Positions 40,829 to 51,066 are shown, counted from the first letter of the stretch. The stretch is 64,000 bases of DNA from BP-133 sp040756995 (GCA_040756995.1 JBFLYK010000013.1:1-64000); one strand, 5' to 3'. The notes: generated from the sequence alone by a model not told the origin. Numbers and translations: made by a program.

Positions 40829-42091
40829 ATGGCTCTTTCCCCCGAGGCGGCTTTGGGGTCCGACCCCGCCCGGGCCCGCCTGCTGGTGGTGACGAAGCGC
40901 CGGGCCACCGGCCTGCTGGGCGTGATGGCGGTGGTCTTCGTGGCCGCCGTCCTCCTCGGCGAGGACCGGGGCCTGCTGGGCTTCGTGCGGGCCGGCGCCG
41001 AGGCGTCGCTGGTCGGCGGGCTGGCCGACTGGTTCGCCGTCACCGCCCTGTTCCGCCATCCGCTCGGGGTGCCGATTCCCCACACCGCCGTCATCCCGGA
41101 ACGGAAGGACCAGTTCGGCCAGACGCTGGGCCGCTTCGTCCAGGACTATCTGGTCACCCCGACGCTGATCATCGACCGGATCCGCCACGCCCGGATCGGC
41201 CAGCGGGCCGCCGACTGGCTGGCCGACGAGGAGCACGCCGCCCTGCTGGCCGGCTACATCGCCGACGCCGCCCACAGCCTGGCCGAGGTCGTCGAGGAGG
41301 ACGACGTCGAACGGCTCATCGAGGAAGGACTGCGCCGGACGGTCGACCGGGTCGACCCGGCGGCCCTGGTGGCCAAGGGCCTCACCTCGCTGATGACGGC
41401 CGGCCATCACCAGGAGGCGTTCAACGTCCTGTTGCGGGCGACGGGCCGGTTCCTCGACGAGCACCGCGGCGAGCTCCAGGCCCGGTTCGTGGCCGAGTCG
41501 CCGTGGTGGCGGCCGGAGGCCATCGACCGGCGGATCTTCACCAGCCTCGTCGACGGGGCGCTGCACCTGTTCGACGAGATCGTCGCCGACCCCGACCACC
41601 CGCTGCGGGCCGAGGTCGACCGGCAGCTGGAAGGGCTGATCGAGAAGCTCGAGACGTCACCGGCGCTGCAGGAGCGCATCGTCCGGGCCAAGGAGGAGCT
41701 GCTGGGGCGTCACCTCCCCCAGCTGGCGGCGTCGCTGTGGCATGACGCCCGGACGACCCTGGCCGCCCAGGCCGCCGATCCCGGCTCCGAGCTGCGCACC
41801 CGCCTGGCCGGGGCCATCGCCGGCGGCGGCCGGCGACTGGGCGACGACCCCGTCCTTCTGGCCCGGGGCGAGCAACTGGTCGAGACCGTCGCCACCTACG
41901 TCGCCGACCACTTCCACGGCGAGATCGGCGCGCTGGTCGACACCGCCATCAGCCGGTGGGACGGCGAGGAGACCGCCCGCCGCCTCGAACTGCTCCTCGG
42001 CCCCGACCTCCAGTTCATCCGCATCAACGGCACGGTGATCGGCGGCCTGGCCGGCGTGGGGATCCACGCGGTGGGAGTGGTGCTGCGCTGA
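40829..42091 (+). CDS. DUF445 family membrane protein
   Basis: A 420-residue DUF445 (YjiN-like) protein. An N-terminal helix (RATGLLGVMAVVFVAAVLLG) leads into the hallmark GAEASLVGGLADWFAVTALFRHPLGVPIPHTAVIP. A long helical region of about 330 residues follows, and the C-terminus is a hydrophobic hairpin (INGTVIGGLAGVGIHAVGVVL) with the usual final glycine pattern. The function of the family is unknown. ATG 40829 is chosen over a TTG four codons earlier. It converges with the thiolase gene, 14 bp away. Confidence 0.9.
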   Translation: MALSPEAALGSDPARARLLVVTKRRATGLLGVMAVVFVAAVLLGEDRGLLGFVRAGAEASLVGGLADWFAVTALFRHPLGVPIPHTAVIPERKDQFGQTLGRFVQDYLVTPTLIIDRIRHARIGQRAADWLADEEHAALLAGYIADAAHSLAEVVEEDDVERLIEEGLRRTVDRVDPAALVAKGLTSLMTAGHHQEAFNVLLRATGRFLDEHRGELQARFVAESPWWRPEAIDRRIFTSLVDGALHLFDEIVADPDHPLRAEVDRQLEGLIEKLETSPALQERIVRAKEELLGRHLPQLAASLWHDARTTLAAQAADPGSELRTRLAGAIAGGGRRLGDDPVLLARGEQLVETVATYVADHFHGEIGALVDTAISRWDGEETARRLELLLGPDLQFIRINGTVIGGLAGVGIHAVGVVLR

Positions 42092-42105
42092 CAGCCGGGC
42101 GTTCG

Positions 42106-43317
42106 CTAGGCCGAAGGCTCGGAGCCGACCACCGACACGAACGACACGCACTCGCCGGGCGCTCCGCCGAGGTTGTGGGTCAGGGCCAGCGTCTTGCCCG
42201 CCTCGACGGTCTTGATCCGCCGGTCGGGCGGCGCCTCGCCCCGAAGCTGGAGCCAGCACTCGTACATCATCCGCAGCCCCGACGCGCCGATGGGGTGGCC
42301 GAAGGCTTTGAGGCCGCCGTCGGGGTTGACCGGGAGTTCGCCGTCGAGGTCGAAGGTGCCGGCCAGCACCTCCTTCCACCCGAAGCCCCGCTCGGCGAAG
42401 CCGAGGTCCTCCATGAGGATGAGCTCGGTGGGCGTGAAGCAGTCGTGGACCTCGGCCATGGCGATCTGCGCCCGGGGGTCGGTGACGCCGGCCTGGGCGT
42501 AGGCGTCCTGGGCCGACTTCACCACTTCGGGGAACGTCGTGAAGTCGTAGTCCGGGTCCATGCTGCCGGCGGCCTTGCCGGCCATGAACGACAGCCCTTT
42601 CACGTACAGGGGTTTGTCGGTGTAGCGGGCGGCGTCCTCCGCCCGGACGAGGATGGCGGCCGCGGCGCCGTCGGCCACGCCGGAGCAGTCGAACACGCCG
42701 AGCTGGCCGGCCACCAGCGGCGAGGCGCAGATCGCCTCCTTGGCCACCGCCTTGCGGAACTGGGCCAGCGGGTTCTTCGCCCCGTTCTGGTGGTTCTTCC
42801 AGGCGACGCGGGCCATGACGTCTTTCAGTTCCTGGGGGTCGACGCCGTACTTCTTGGCGTAGGCCGGGGCCAGCAGGCTGAAGTTGGCCGGCGGCGTGGT
42901 GTCGCCCATGATCGACCCGGTGCCGTCGCTGGGGATGCTCATGCGGGTGAGGCCGGAGAAGCCGGAGTCCTTCAGCTTCTCCACGCCGATGGCCATGACC
43001 ACGTCGTAGGCGCCCGACGCCACGGCGTAGGCGGCGTTGCGCAGCGCCTCGGAGCCGGTGGCGCACATGTTCTCCAGCCGGGTGACCGGTTTGTCGCCGA
43101 TGCGCAGCGCCCGCGACAGGGTGAGCCCGGAGATGCCGGAGGCGGCCGTGCCGAGCCAGTAGGCGTCGATGTCGTCGAGCGTCACGCCCGCCGACGTCAG
43201 CGTGGCCGTGGCGGCGTCGAGCAGCATGTCCTCGGTGGAGAGGTCCCAGTGCTCGCCGAAGGGGATGCAGCCCATCCCCACGATGCAGACCCGGTCGCGG
43301 ATTCCCCTCGAACCCAT
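42106..43317 (-). CDS. Thiolase-family protein (acetoacetyl-CoA thiolase / SCP-x-like)
   Basis: A 403-residue thiolase-fold enzyme. The nucleophile Cys is in RLENMCATGSEALRNA near residue 84. The His of the second loop is in VHDCFTPTELILMEDLG, and the C-terminal loop HPIGASGLRMMYE is present. The usual second catalytic Cys near the C-terminus (CGGGG-type loop) is not obvious: the end reads LTHNLGGAPGECVSFVSVVG, as in SCP-x/Ltp-type thiolases. The gene begins 4 bp after an HMG-CoA-synthase-like/DUF35 fusion gene, so the two products probably work as a complex. It may act in condensation or cleavage of acyl-CoAs. Confidence 0.9.
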   Translation of the reverse strand: MGSRGIRDRVCIVGMGCIPFGEHWDLSTEDMLLDAATATLTSAGVTLDDIDAYWLGTAASGISGLTLSRALRIGDKPVTRLENMCATGSEALRNAAYAVASGAYDVVMAIGVEKLKDSGFSGLTRMSIPSDGTGSIMGDTTPPANFSLLAPAYAKKYGVDPQELKDVMARVAWKNHQNGAKNPLAQFRKAVAKEAICASPLVAGQLGVFDCSGVADGAAAAILVRAEDAARYTDKPLYVKGLSFMAGKAAGSMDPDYDFTTFPEVVKSAQDAYAQAGVTDPRAQIAMAEVHDCFTPTELILMEDLGFAERGFGWKEVLAGTFDLDGELPVNPDGGLKAFGHPIGASGLRMMYECWLQLRGEAPPDRRIKTVEAGKTLALTHNLGGAPGECVSFVSVVGSEPSA

Positions 43318-43321
43318 CGGC

Positions 43322-44881
43322 TTACGCCTCCTCTCCCCGGACGGGCCGGGCCTTCCAGAAGTAGTTGTGGACGCCGTTGGCCGTCAGCATGCGGCGGAAG
43401 GTCATCTCGACCCGGTCGCCGATGGCCAGCGTCTGGTGGTCGACGTCGGTCAGCTGGCAGCGGAAGCGGCCGCCTTCGGCGAAGTTGATGACCGCCGCCA
43501 CCATCGGCGGGCTCGGCGTGAAGGCCAGCCGGTCAACGGTGAAGGTGGCCACGGCGCCCGTGGCGTCGGCCATCGGGACGTCGGTCATGCGGTCGACGGC
43601 GCCGCACTTCACGCAGACCCGGACGGGCGGCAGGTGGACGGCACCGCACTGGTCGCAGCGGCTGCCAATGAAGGCGTACTTGTAGCGCTCGGTGCGGTGC
43701 GACGGCGGCGCGGCGGGGGCGTCGGGGTCGGGCCGGCGGGGCGGCTCCTTGGGCAGGATGCCGCGCCAGTTCAGGAAGGTGGCGTACCGGAGGCCGTCGT
43801 TCCCCGCCGCGATCTGGGCCGCCACGCTGCGCCCGGCGCGCCGCTCCCGCCGGCTCGCCAGGGCGGCGGTGGTGCGGAAGAGCAGTACGGTGGCCCCGTC
43901 GGCCAGCACGACGAGGGCGATGGTCTGATCGGGTTCGGCCCGGTCGAGGGCGTCGGCCAGCAGCACGCCGGGCTGGGCGGTGCCGGCGTTGCCGATCGCC
44001 GTGGTGAGATCGTCGGCCAGCGCGTCCGGCCGCACGCCGGCGCCGCCGGCGAAGCGCTTCACCGCCCGGGCGGCCAGGCCGGCCACGACGAGACGATCCA
44101 GGTCGCCGGGCGACAACCCCGCCTGCTTCAACGCATCAGCGAAGGCGGCGTCGGCCAGGGGCCCGTAGACGTGCTCGCCGAAGCGCTCCTCCCACACCCG
44201 CGACGCCGGCGCGCCCGGCGTCCGCCAGCGATCCAGGAACTCGTCGGTGGTGGCGCCCACCCCGATCAACTCGGCCAGCACCGGCGCTCCACCGCCGCCC
44301 GGACCGCTCGGAGCGGGCGTCTCCAGCGCGACCGGTCGCGCTCCGGGCCCTATAGGGGCCCCAGGCGCGACCGGTCGCGGTGAGGCACCCTCGCCGCCGA
44401 ACAGGAAGGCGGCGGCGGCGTCGCCACCGTCTCGCTCGTCGGCGCCGCCCGGCAGGCCCGTCCGCAGGTCGGACAGCACCGCCAGCGTCGGGACGCGGGC
44501 GTCGGCGGCGGCCAGCAGCGCCCCTACGCCGGACCGCACCGCCCCACCGACGTCGAGGGCCAGGGCCGAGGCGGGAAGATCGAGCGCGGCGTGGATGACC
44601 GCGGCGTTGGTCTTGTCGAGGTAGGGCGGGTTGGCGGTGGCGAACAGGATCCGCTCCGGCGCCGCTCCGGCCGGGGCGTCCCGCAGGGCCAGCCGGGCGG
44701 CCTCGACGCCCATCGACGTGGCGTCCTCGTCGAAGGAGGCGACCGCCCTCGTCCCCTTGCCTCCGCCCTCACCGAGAACGGCGGCGATCTCTGAGCGCTT
44801 CAGCCGGTGGTACGGGACGTAGGCGCCGTAGGCGACGATGCCGGCCAATCCAAGCCTCCTCGAAGCGCGGTGGGCGTTCAT
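43322..44881 (-). CDS. HMG-CoA-synthase-like protein fused to a DUF35 zinc-ribbon/OB domain
   Basis: A 519-residue fusion. The N-terminal part (~1-370) has a thiolase-superfamily fold of the HMG-CoA synthase type (GIVAYGAYVPYHRLKRSEIA; FATANPPYLDKTNAAVIHAAL). At the site of the usual Cys it reads DVGGAVRSGVGALLAA, so the Cys is absent. A palindrome-encoded Pro/Gly/Ala insertion lies near 170-200. The C-terminal ~130 residues are DUF35: a zinc ribbon with CDQC near 409 and CVKC about 15 residues later, then an OB fold (GAVATFTVDRLAFTPSPP; GRFRCQLTD). In archaea, thiolase, HMG-CoA synthase and DUF35 form a complex. Here two of the three are fused and the thiolase is the next gene. Confidence 0.85.
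   Translation of the reverse strand: MNAHRASRRLGLAGIVAYGAYVPYHRLKRSEIAAVLGEGGGKGTRAVASFDEDATSMGVEAARLALRDAPAGAAPERILFATANPPYLDKTNAAVIHAALDLPASALALDVGGAVRSGVGALLAAADARVPTLAVLSDLRTGLPGGADERDGGDAAAAFLFGGEGASPRPVAPGAPIGPGARPVALETPAPSGPGGGGAPVLAELIGVGATTDEFLDRWRTPGAPASRVWEERFGEHVYGPLADAAFADALKQAGLSPGDLDRLVVAGLAARAVKRFAGGAGVRPDALADDLTTAIGNAGTAQPGVLLADALDRAEPDQTIALVVLADGATVLLFRTTAALASRRERRAGRSVAAQIAAGNDGLRYATFLNWRGILPKEPPRRPDPDAPAAPPSHRTERYKYAFIGSRCDQCGAVHLPPVRVCVKCGAVDRMTDVPMADATGAVATFTVDRLAFTPSPPMVAAVINFAEGGRFRCQLTDVDHQTLAIGDRVEMTFRRMLTANGVHNYFWKARPVRGEEA
44325..44379. repeat. Double palindrome inside the HMG-CoA-synthase-like gene
   Basis: A perfect 18-bp palindrome AGCGCGACCGGTCGCGCT (44325-44342) is followed by GGGCCC-TATA-GGGGCCC (44345-44361). 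The 14-bp palindrome CGCGACCGGTCGCG then recurs (44366-44379). The block is in frame and encodes PVAPGAPIGPGARPVA, a low-complexity loop. Confidence 0.85.
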
Positions 44882-44926
44882 TGTCGACCATACCGCCTGC
44901 CGGGCTCGAACTGAACGACGATTCGG

Positions 44927-46447
44927 TCAGCCGGGCTTCCCCGGCGGGCTGACGCCATACACCCACACCGGCGAGCCGACGGGCGCCAGTTTCTGGTCCC
45001 AGATGAAGCTGATGGCATCGTTCGACATCCGCACGCAACCGTGCGACGCCGGATAGGGCGGCACGAACGGCGAACCGTGGAAGGCGATGCCCCGGGGGTG
45101 GAAGTACTTCGGGCGGTAGAGGCGGCCCAGGTGCGACTCACGGTACCCGTCGAACTCCCGGATGACGGCGAAGCGCCCGTCGGGCGTGTTGGCCGTGTAC
45201 CGGCGGCCCTTGTAGGTGTAGATCTTCTCCGTCCCGCTGGAGATGTTGAAGACGAAGGCGGCCTGGCCGCCCCGCACGACCATCAGGATCTGACGGCCCT
45301 TGTCGATCTCGACGAGGTCGCCGGCGGGACTGGCCGGCTTGGGCCGAGCGGCGACCGCCAGGCGCTGGCGGGTGGCCGGGTCGGCCTTGCCGGTGGTCGG
45401 CAGGCCTTCGACCTTCTGGAAGGCGTACATCGCCTGGATGGTGTTGTTGTCGAACGTGCCGCTCAGGCCGGGCCCGACCCAGTAGCCCAGCTCGGTCAGG
45501 CGGCGCTGCAGGGCGGTGACCTCGGGGCCGCTCTCGCCCTTCTCGGTGACGAACGGCTCCCCGTGGACGATCCAGTACCCGTCGCCGTCGTTGGCGGCGA
45601 TGCCGACGGCGGTGCCTTCCACCGGCCCGCTGTCGGCCGGTGAGCCCTTGTCGGGTCGCCCGAAGGCGTAGACCTGGCCGTCCCGGCCGACCAGCCAGTA
45701 GCCGCCGCCGGCGGCCGGGGCGGCGATGCCCGACACCGGCGCCGGGAGGGCGCCCTCGTTCATGGCGCCGAGGAAGTCGGCATCGCCGTAGGCGAACACC
45801 CCGCCGTCCTCGGCGGCGATCCAGTAACCCCGGCCGGACGGGGAGGAGGCGATGCCGACCGCCGCGCCGCGCAGCGCCGAGGCCGCCGGCGCGCCGAGGA
45901 ACGGCGCGTCACCGAAGGCGAACACCCCGCCGTCGCGGGCCACGAGCCAGTAGCCGGCGCCGCTGGGGGTGGCGGCGATGGCGGCGATCGGTGAAGCCAG
46001 CTGCCGTCCGCCGAGCGAGCCGAGGAACGGCGCCCGGCCGAAGGCGAAGACTCCGCCGTCGTCGGCGACGAGCCAGTAGCCGGCGCCGTCGGCCAGGCCG
46101 GCGATCCCCACCACCGGACGGACCGGCTTCGTGCCGGCCAGCGAGCCGAAGAACGGCGCCGAGCCGTAGGTGTGGACCCCGCCGTCAGAGGACGCCAGCC
46201 AGTAGCCGGCGCTGCCCCCCGACCCGGCCCGGGCGATGGCCACCGGCGGTCGGGCGAACGGCGCCGAGCCGTCGGGCCCCAGCGCGGCGGCCGAGCCGAA
46301 GGCCGTCACGCTGTTGGGCCGGGCCGCCGACGGCGCGGCCGACGCCGATCCGGCCCCGTCCGGTGCCAGCAGCCCCCCGAAGGCCAGCGCGGCCAGCGCA
46401 ACACTGGCGGCAACGGCGTGACGAAGCGCGTAGCGACCCCAGAACAT
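44927..46447 (-). CDS. Secreted L,D-transpeptidase with propeller repeats and a peptidoglycan-binding domain
   Basis: A 506-residue exported protein. The N-terminus is signal peptide-like (VAASVALAALAFGGLLAPDG). Then come about six ~40-residue repeats of the type GYWLVARDGGVFAFGDAPFLG (residues ~75-300), a PG_binding_1 domain (GPEVTALQRRLTELGYW, ~310-370), and a YkuD catalytic domain. The catalytic motif HGSPFVPPYPASHGCVRMS lies near 455-475 with both His and the Cys. It should make 3-3 cross-links or attach proteins in the cell wall. The propeller may bind wall polymer or a partner. GGGAGAAC precedes the ATG by 5 bases. It is divergent from a phosphatase gene. Confidence 0.92.
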   Translation of the reverse strand: MFWGRYALRHAVAASVALAALAFGGLLAPDGAGSASAAPSAARPNSVTAFGSAAALGPDGSAPFARPPVAIARAGSGGSAGYWLASSDGGVHTYGSAPFFGSLAGTKPVRPVVGIAGLADGAGYWLVADDGGVFAFGRAPFLGSLGGRQLASPIAAIAATPSGAGYWLVARDGGVFAFGDAPFLGAPAASALRGAAVGIASSPSGRGYWIAAEDGGVFAYGDADFLGAMNEGALPAPVSGIAAPAAGGGYWLVGRDGQVYAFGRPDKGSPADSGPVEGTAVGIAANDGDGYWIVHGEPFVTEKGESGPEVTALQRRLTELGYWVGPGLSGTFDNNTIQAMYAFQKVEGLPTTGKADPATRQRLAVAARPKPASPAGDLVEIDKGRQILMVVRGGQAAFVFNISSGTEKIYTYKGRRYTANTPDGRFAVIREFDGYRESHLGRLYRPKYFHPRGIAFHGSPFVPPYPASHGCVRMSNDAISFIWDQKLAPVGSPVWVYGVSPPGKPG

Positions 46448-46467
46448 CGTTGTTCTCCCGTGATCTG

Positions 46468-46483
46468 CGACCGGTTGCGGTCG
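46468..46483. promoter_or_regulatory. Inverted repeat in the divergent promoter region
   Basis: CGACCG-gttg-CGGTCG has 6-bp perfect arms. It lies 21 bp upstream of the L,D-transpeptidase start and 80 bp from the divergent phosphatase start. It is a possible operator. Confidence 0.3.
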
Positions 46484-46561
46484 ATATGTCCACCCAGCTC
46501 TCTGGGCTCGTCATACCCCGAAAAACCGCGTTCGGAACGGCCCCCTCTAACGTGTGTATTC

Positions 46562-47257
46562 GTGACCTCCGCCGAGCCCGCCCCGCCTGAACCGACGCGT
46601 CTCGTCCTCATCCGCCACGGCGAGAGCCGCTCGACCGTCGACCGGGTCGTCGGCGGCCATGCGGGCTGCGGTGGCCTGACCGACCGGGGCGTGCTGCAGG
46701 CCAAGGCGCTGTATGAGCGTCTGGCCCGCACCGGGGAGCTGGCCGGCGCGTCCGTCCTGCTCACCAGCGTCCTGCCCCGGGCCATCCAGACGGCGGAGAT
46801 CATCGCCCCCGCCCTCGGCGGCCTGACACCGGAGCAGCGCTGCGAGCTGTGCGAGATCCATCCCGGCGAGGCTGACGGGCTGACGTGGGAGGAGTTCGGC
46901 GCCCGCTACCGGCCCGAGGGACTGGCGACCGGCAACCCCTATTCGCCCATCGCCCCCGAGAGCGAGAGCTGGGCCGGTTTCTTCGTCCGGGTCGGCGAGG
47001 CGCTGCTGCGGGCGGCGGCCGACCACGCCGGACAGACCGTGGTGGTGGTCTGCCACGGCGGCGTCATCGAAGGCGCCTTCGCCTCGCTGGGCGGCCTGCC
47101 GCTGCGGCGGCCGTTCGACGTGCGGATCGAGAACACGTCGCTCACCGAGTGGTCGTACCAGCCCGCCGAAGGCGACATGGGCAACGCCGGTCACCGCCTG
47201 GCCCGCTGGCGGCTCGACCGGTTCAACGACAGCGCCCATCTGGCCGGGCTGGACTGA
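46562..47257 (+). CDS. Histidine phosphatase superfamily protein
   Basis: A 231-residue protein of the phosphoglycerate-mutase-like superfamily. The phospho-acceptor motif LVLIRHGESRSTVDRVVGGHAG comes first (RHGE near residue 18). LTDRGVLQAKALYERL follows, and the second catalytic His is in VVVVCHGGVIEGAFASLGG near 165. It is cytoplasmic. No Shine-Dalgarno sequence precedes the GTG at 46562. TAACGT about 9 bases upstream could be a -10 element for a leaderless transcript. The substrate is unknown. It lies 112 bp before the biotin operon on the same strand. Confidence 0.88.
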   Translation: MTSAEPAPPEPTRLVLIRHGESRSTVDRVVGGHAGCGGLTDRGVLQAKALYERLARTGELAGASVLLTSVLPRAIQTAEIIAPALGGLTPEQRCELCEIHPGEADGLTWEEFGARYRPEGLATGNPYSPIAPESESWAGFFVRVGEALLRAAADHAGQTVVVVCHGGVIEGAFASLGGLPLRRPFDVRIENTSLTEWSYQPAEGDMGNAGHRLARWRLDRFNDSAHLAGLD

Positions 47258-47293
47258 CCGGGCTGACGGGACTGACTGGACCGACTGGACTGA
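47246..47293 (+). repeat. Short degenerate tandem repeat at a gene end
   Basis: About five copies of a 9-10-base unit resembling GGACTGACC span the stop codon of the histidine phosphatase gene and the following gap. Confidence 0.6.
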
Positions 47294-47369
47294 GCCTGCC
47301 GGAGGGTCGCCCGGTAGGCTGACGCCCCGTCCGACCCGGTCAGGGGAGACCAGTTTCCAAGGAGTCGCC

Positions 47370-48440
47370 GTGCCTCTCGCCGCCGCCGAACGCGCCCTGC
47401 TCGACGAGCGCCGCCCCCTGACCCGGGACGAAGCCCTGGCGGTGGCGCACCTGCCGCTCGACGAACTGCCGGCTCTGATCGCCCTGGCCCACCGGGTGCG
47501 GCTGGCGTGGTGCGGCCCCGAGGTGGAACTCGAGAGCCTGATCAACGCCAAGTCGGGGGCCTGTGCCGAGGACTGCAAATTCTGTTCGCAGTCGGCCCAT
47601 TTCGACACCGGCGTCGACGTGTACCCGTTCCTCGACCTCGACGAGGTCCTCGAGGCGGCCCGGGCCACGAAGGCGGCCGGCGCCACCCAGTTCTGCATCG
47701 TGGTGGCGGTGCGGGGCCCGAGCGAGCGGCTCCTGGACAAGGTCATCAACGCCGTGACCGCGGTGCGGGAGCAGACCGGCCTGGAGGTCGCCTGCTCCTT
47801 GGGCCTGCTGGAGCCGGCCCAGGCGAAGCGTCTGGCCGAGGCGGGGGTCAAGCGGTACAACCACAACCTCGAAGCGCCCCGGGCCGTCTTCGGCTCGATC
47901 TGCACCACCCACAGCTACGACGACCGGGTGGCCACCGCCCGGCTGGCCATCGACGCCGGTATGGAGCTGTGCTGCGGCGGGATCATGGGCCTGGGCGAGA
48001 CGCTGGAGCAGCGCGTCGATTTCGCCTTCGAGTTGGCCGAGCTGAACCCCTGCGAGGTGCCGGTCAATCTGTTCGACCCCCGGCCCGGCACGCCGCTGGC
48101 CGACACGCCGCTGCTCACGCCCCGGGAGGCGCTGCAGGCCATCGCCCTGTTCCGGCTGATCCTGCCCGGAGCGTGGATCCGCCTGGCCGGAGGGCGGGAG
48201 AAGATCCTGGGCGAGCTGCAGAGCATGGGCCTCTACGCCGGCGCCAACGCCCTGATCATCGGCAACTACCTGACGACGCTGGGTCGGGCCCCGGAGGACG
48301 ACGTCGCCCTCCTGGAGTCGCTCGGCATGCCGGTGGCCGGCGGCGGACCGGGCGAAGGCCGCTTCATCGTGGCCGCCGACGGCACCCGCTCGCTGCCGGC
48401 CAAGCCCGTCCGTAAGCTCATCCCCGTCGAAGCGCAATGA
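47370..48440 (+). CDS. bioB: Biotin synthase BioB
   Basis: A 356-residue radical-SAM enzyme that inserts sulfur into dethiobiotin. The SAM-cluster motif C-x3-C-x2-C is at residues ~65-72 (CAEDCKFCSQS). The family segments RYNHNLEA, CCGGIMGLGET and PVNLFDPRPGTPL, and the [2Fe-2S] ligand region with Arg in WIRLAGGRE, are all present. GTG 47370 has AAGGAG 6 bases upstream. Its stop overlaps the bioA start (ATGA, 48437-48440). It is the first gene of a complete bioBAFD operon. Confidence 0.96.
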   Translation: MPLAAAERALLDERRPLTRDEALAVAHLPLDELPALIALAHRVRLAWCGPEVELESLINAKSGACAEDCKFCSQSAHFDTGVDVYPFLDLDEVLEAARATKAAGATQFCIVVAVRGPSERLLDKVINAVTAVREQTGLEVACSLGLLEPAQAKRLAEAGVKRYNHNLEAPRAVFGSICTTHSYDDRVATARLAIDAGMELCCGGIMGLGETLEQRVDFAFELAELNPCEVPVNLFDPRPGTPLADTPLLTPREALQAIALFRLILPGAWIRLAGGREKILGELQSMGLYAGANALIIGNYLTTLGRAPEDDVALLESLGMPVAGGGPGEGRFIVAADGTRSLPAKPVRKLIPVEAQ

Positions 48441-49860
48441 ACGACGAGCCCGCCGCCACGGCCCGGACCCAGCGGCTGGCGGCGCTCGACCGGGCGCACA
48501 TCTGGCATCCCTTCACCCCGATGCAGGGGTGGATGGAGGACGACCCGCTGATCATCGAGCGGGGTGAGGGTTGCGAACTCATCGACACCGAGGGGCGCCG
48601 CTACCTCGACGGCGTGTCGTCGTTGTGGGTCAACGTCCACGGTCACGGCCACCCGGCCCTCGACGCGGCCATCGCCGACCAGCTCGGCCGCCTGGCGCAT
48701 TCCACGTTCCTCGGTCTCACCCACCCGCCGGCCATCGAGCTGGCCGCCCGGCTGGTGGCCCTGGCGCCGGGGCGGCTGGAGCGGGTGTTCTTCTCCGAGA
48801 ACGGCGCCGCCTCGGTCGAGGTGGCGCTCAAGATGGCCTACTCCTACTGGCGCCACCGGGGCCAGGAGCGGCCGACGTTCGTCCGGCTGGAGAACGCCTA
48901 CCACGGCGACACCATCGGTGCGGTGTCGATCGGCGGGATCGACCGGTTCCACGAGACGTACCGGCCGCTGCTGTTCGCCACCGCCTCCATCCCGTCGCCG
49001 TACTGCTACCGCTGCCCGCTCGACCTCTCCCCCGCCGACTGCGGGCTGCGCTGCGCCGACGCCCTGGAGGACGTCCTGGCCGCCGAGGGCGACCGGGTGG
49101 CGGCCGTCGTCATCGAACCGCTGGTCCAGGGGGCGGCCGGGATCATCACCGCCCCCGACGGCCACCTCCGCCGCGTGGCCGACATCGCCCGCCGCCATGG
49201 CGTGCTGCTCGTCGTCGACGAAGTGGCCACCGGCTTCGGCCGCACCGGAAAGATGTTCGCCTGCGAGCACGAGGGCATCGAGCCCGACATCCTCTGTCTG
49301 GCCAAGGGGCTGACCGGCGGCTACCTGCCGCTGTCGGCCACGCTGGCCACCGCCGAGGTGTTCGACGCCTTCCTGGCCCGCCCCGAGGAACACAAGACGC
49401 TCTACCACGGCCACTCCTACTCCGGGAATCCGCTGTGCTGCGCCGTGGCGCTGGCCAACCTCGACGTCTTCGAAGCCGAAGGGACCATTGCGTCACTGCC
49501 GGCCAAGATCGAGGCGCTGGCGGCGGCGCTGAAGCCGCTGGCCGATCATCCCCACGTCGGCGAAATCCGCCAGCGGGGCCTCATGGTCGGCATCGAACTG
49601 GTCGCCGACCGGGCGACGAAGGAGCCGTTCCCCGAGCACCTCCAGGTCGGCGCCGAAGTGGCCAAGGCCACCCGCCCCCGCGGCGCCATCGTCCGCCCCC
49701 TGGGCGACGTGGTGGTGCTGATGCCCCCGCTGGCGATGACGGAAGCCGAGCTGATCCGCCTGGTCACCGCCACCGCCGAGGCGATCGACGAGGCGACCTC
49801 CCGTTCTGGCGTTCGATTTCCGCCATATCCCGGAAAAGGAACGCCAGTTGGGGGTGGGCG

Positions 49861-49864
<4 letters not shown>
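48437..49864 (+). CDS. bioA: Adenosylmethionine-8-amino-7-oxononanoate aminotransferase BioA
   Basis: A 475-residue PLP aminotransferase that uses S-adenosylmethionine to aminate KAPA to DAPA. Recognised by HIWHPFTPMQGW at the N-terminus, NAYHGDTIGA, VVIEPLVQGAAGI, VDEVATGFGRTG and the PLP-Lys in CLAKGLTGG near residue 290. The last ~18 residues (SGVRFPPYPGKGTPVGGG) do not belong to the family. They are the translation of a palindromic DNA element that also occurs at 1891-1937. The native C-terminus probably ended near EAIDEATS. Both ends overlap neighbours by ATGA. Confidence 0.95.
49807..49853 (+). repeat. Nested palindromic element, copy 2, in frame in bioA
   Basis: The outer arms CTGGCGTTC/GAACGCCAG (starting at 49806) are perfect. 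The inner arms TTTCCG/CGGAAA are also perfect, around the loop CCATATCC. It matches 42 of 47 bases at 1891-1937 in the same orientation. It ends 7 bases before the bioF ATG, and its GTTGGGG tail may serve as the bioF ribosome-binding site. Confidence 0.9.

Positions 49865-51062
<1,198 letters not shown>

Positions 51063-51066
<4 letters not shown>

Noticed and set aside
43322..44881. Loss of the synthase Cys read as a recent pseudogene event
   Set aside because: The frame, DUF35 zinc site and operon are intact. As I recall, related DUF35-linked synthase-like proteins also lack this Cys, so it is probably a family trait.
47246..47310. Collagen-like GLTGLTGLTG peptide
   Set aside because: It appears only in a shifted frame of the short tandem repeat, without a start or any support as a gene.
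47258..47369. Riboswitch or BirA-type operator before bioB
   Set aside because: No conserved biotin-operon palindrome or riboswitch fold was recognised in the 112-bp gap.
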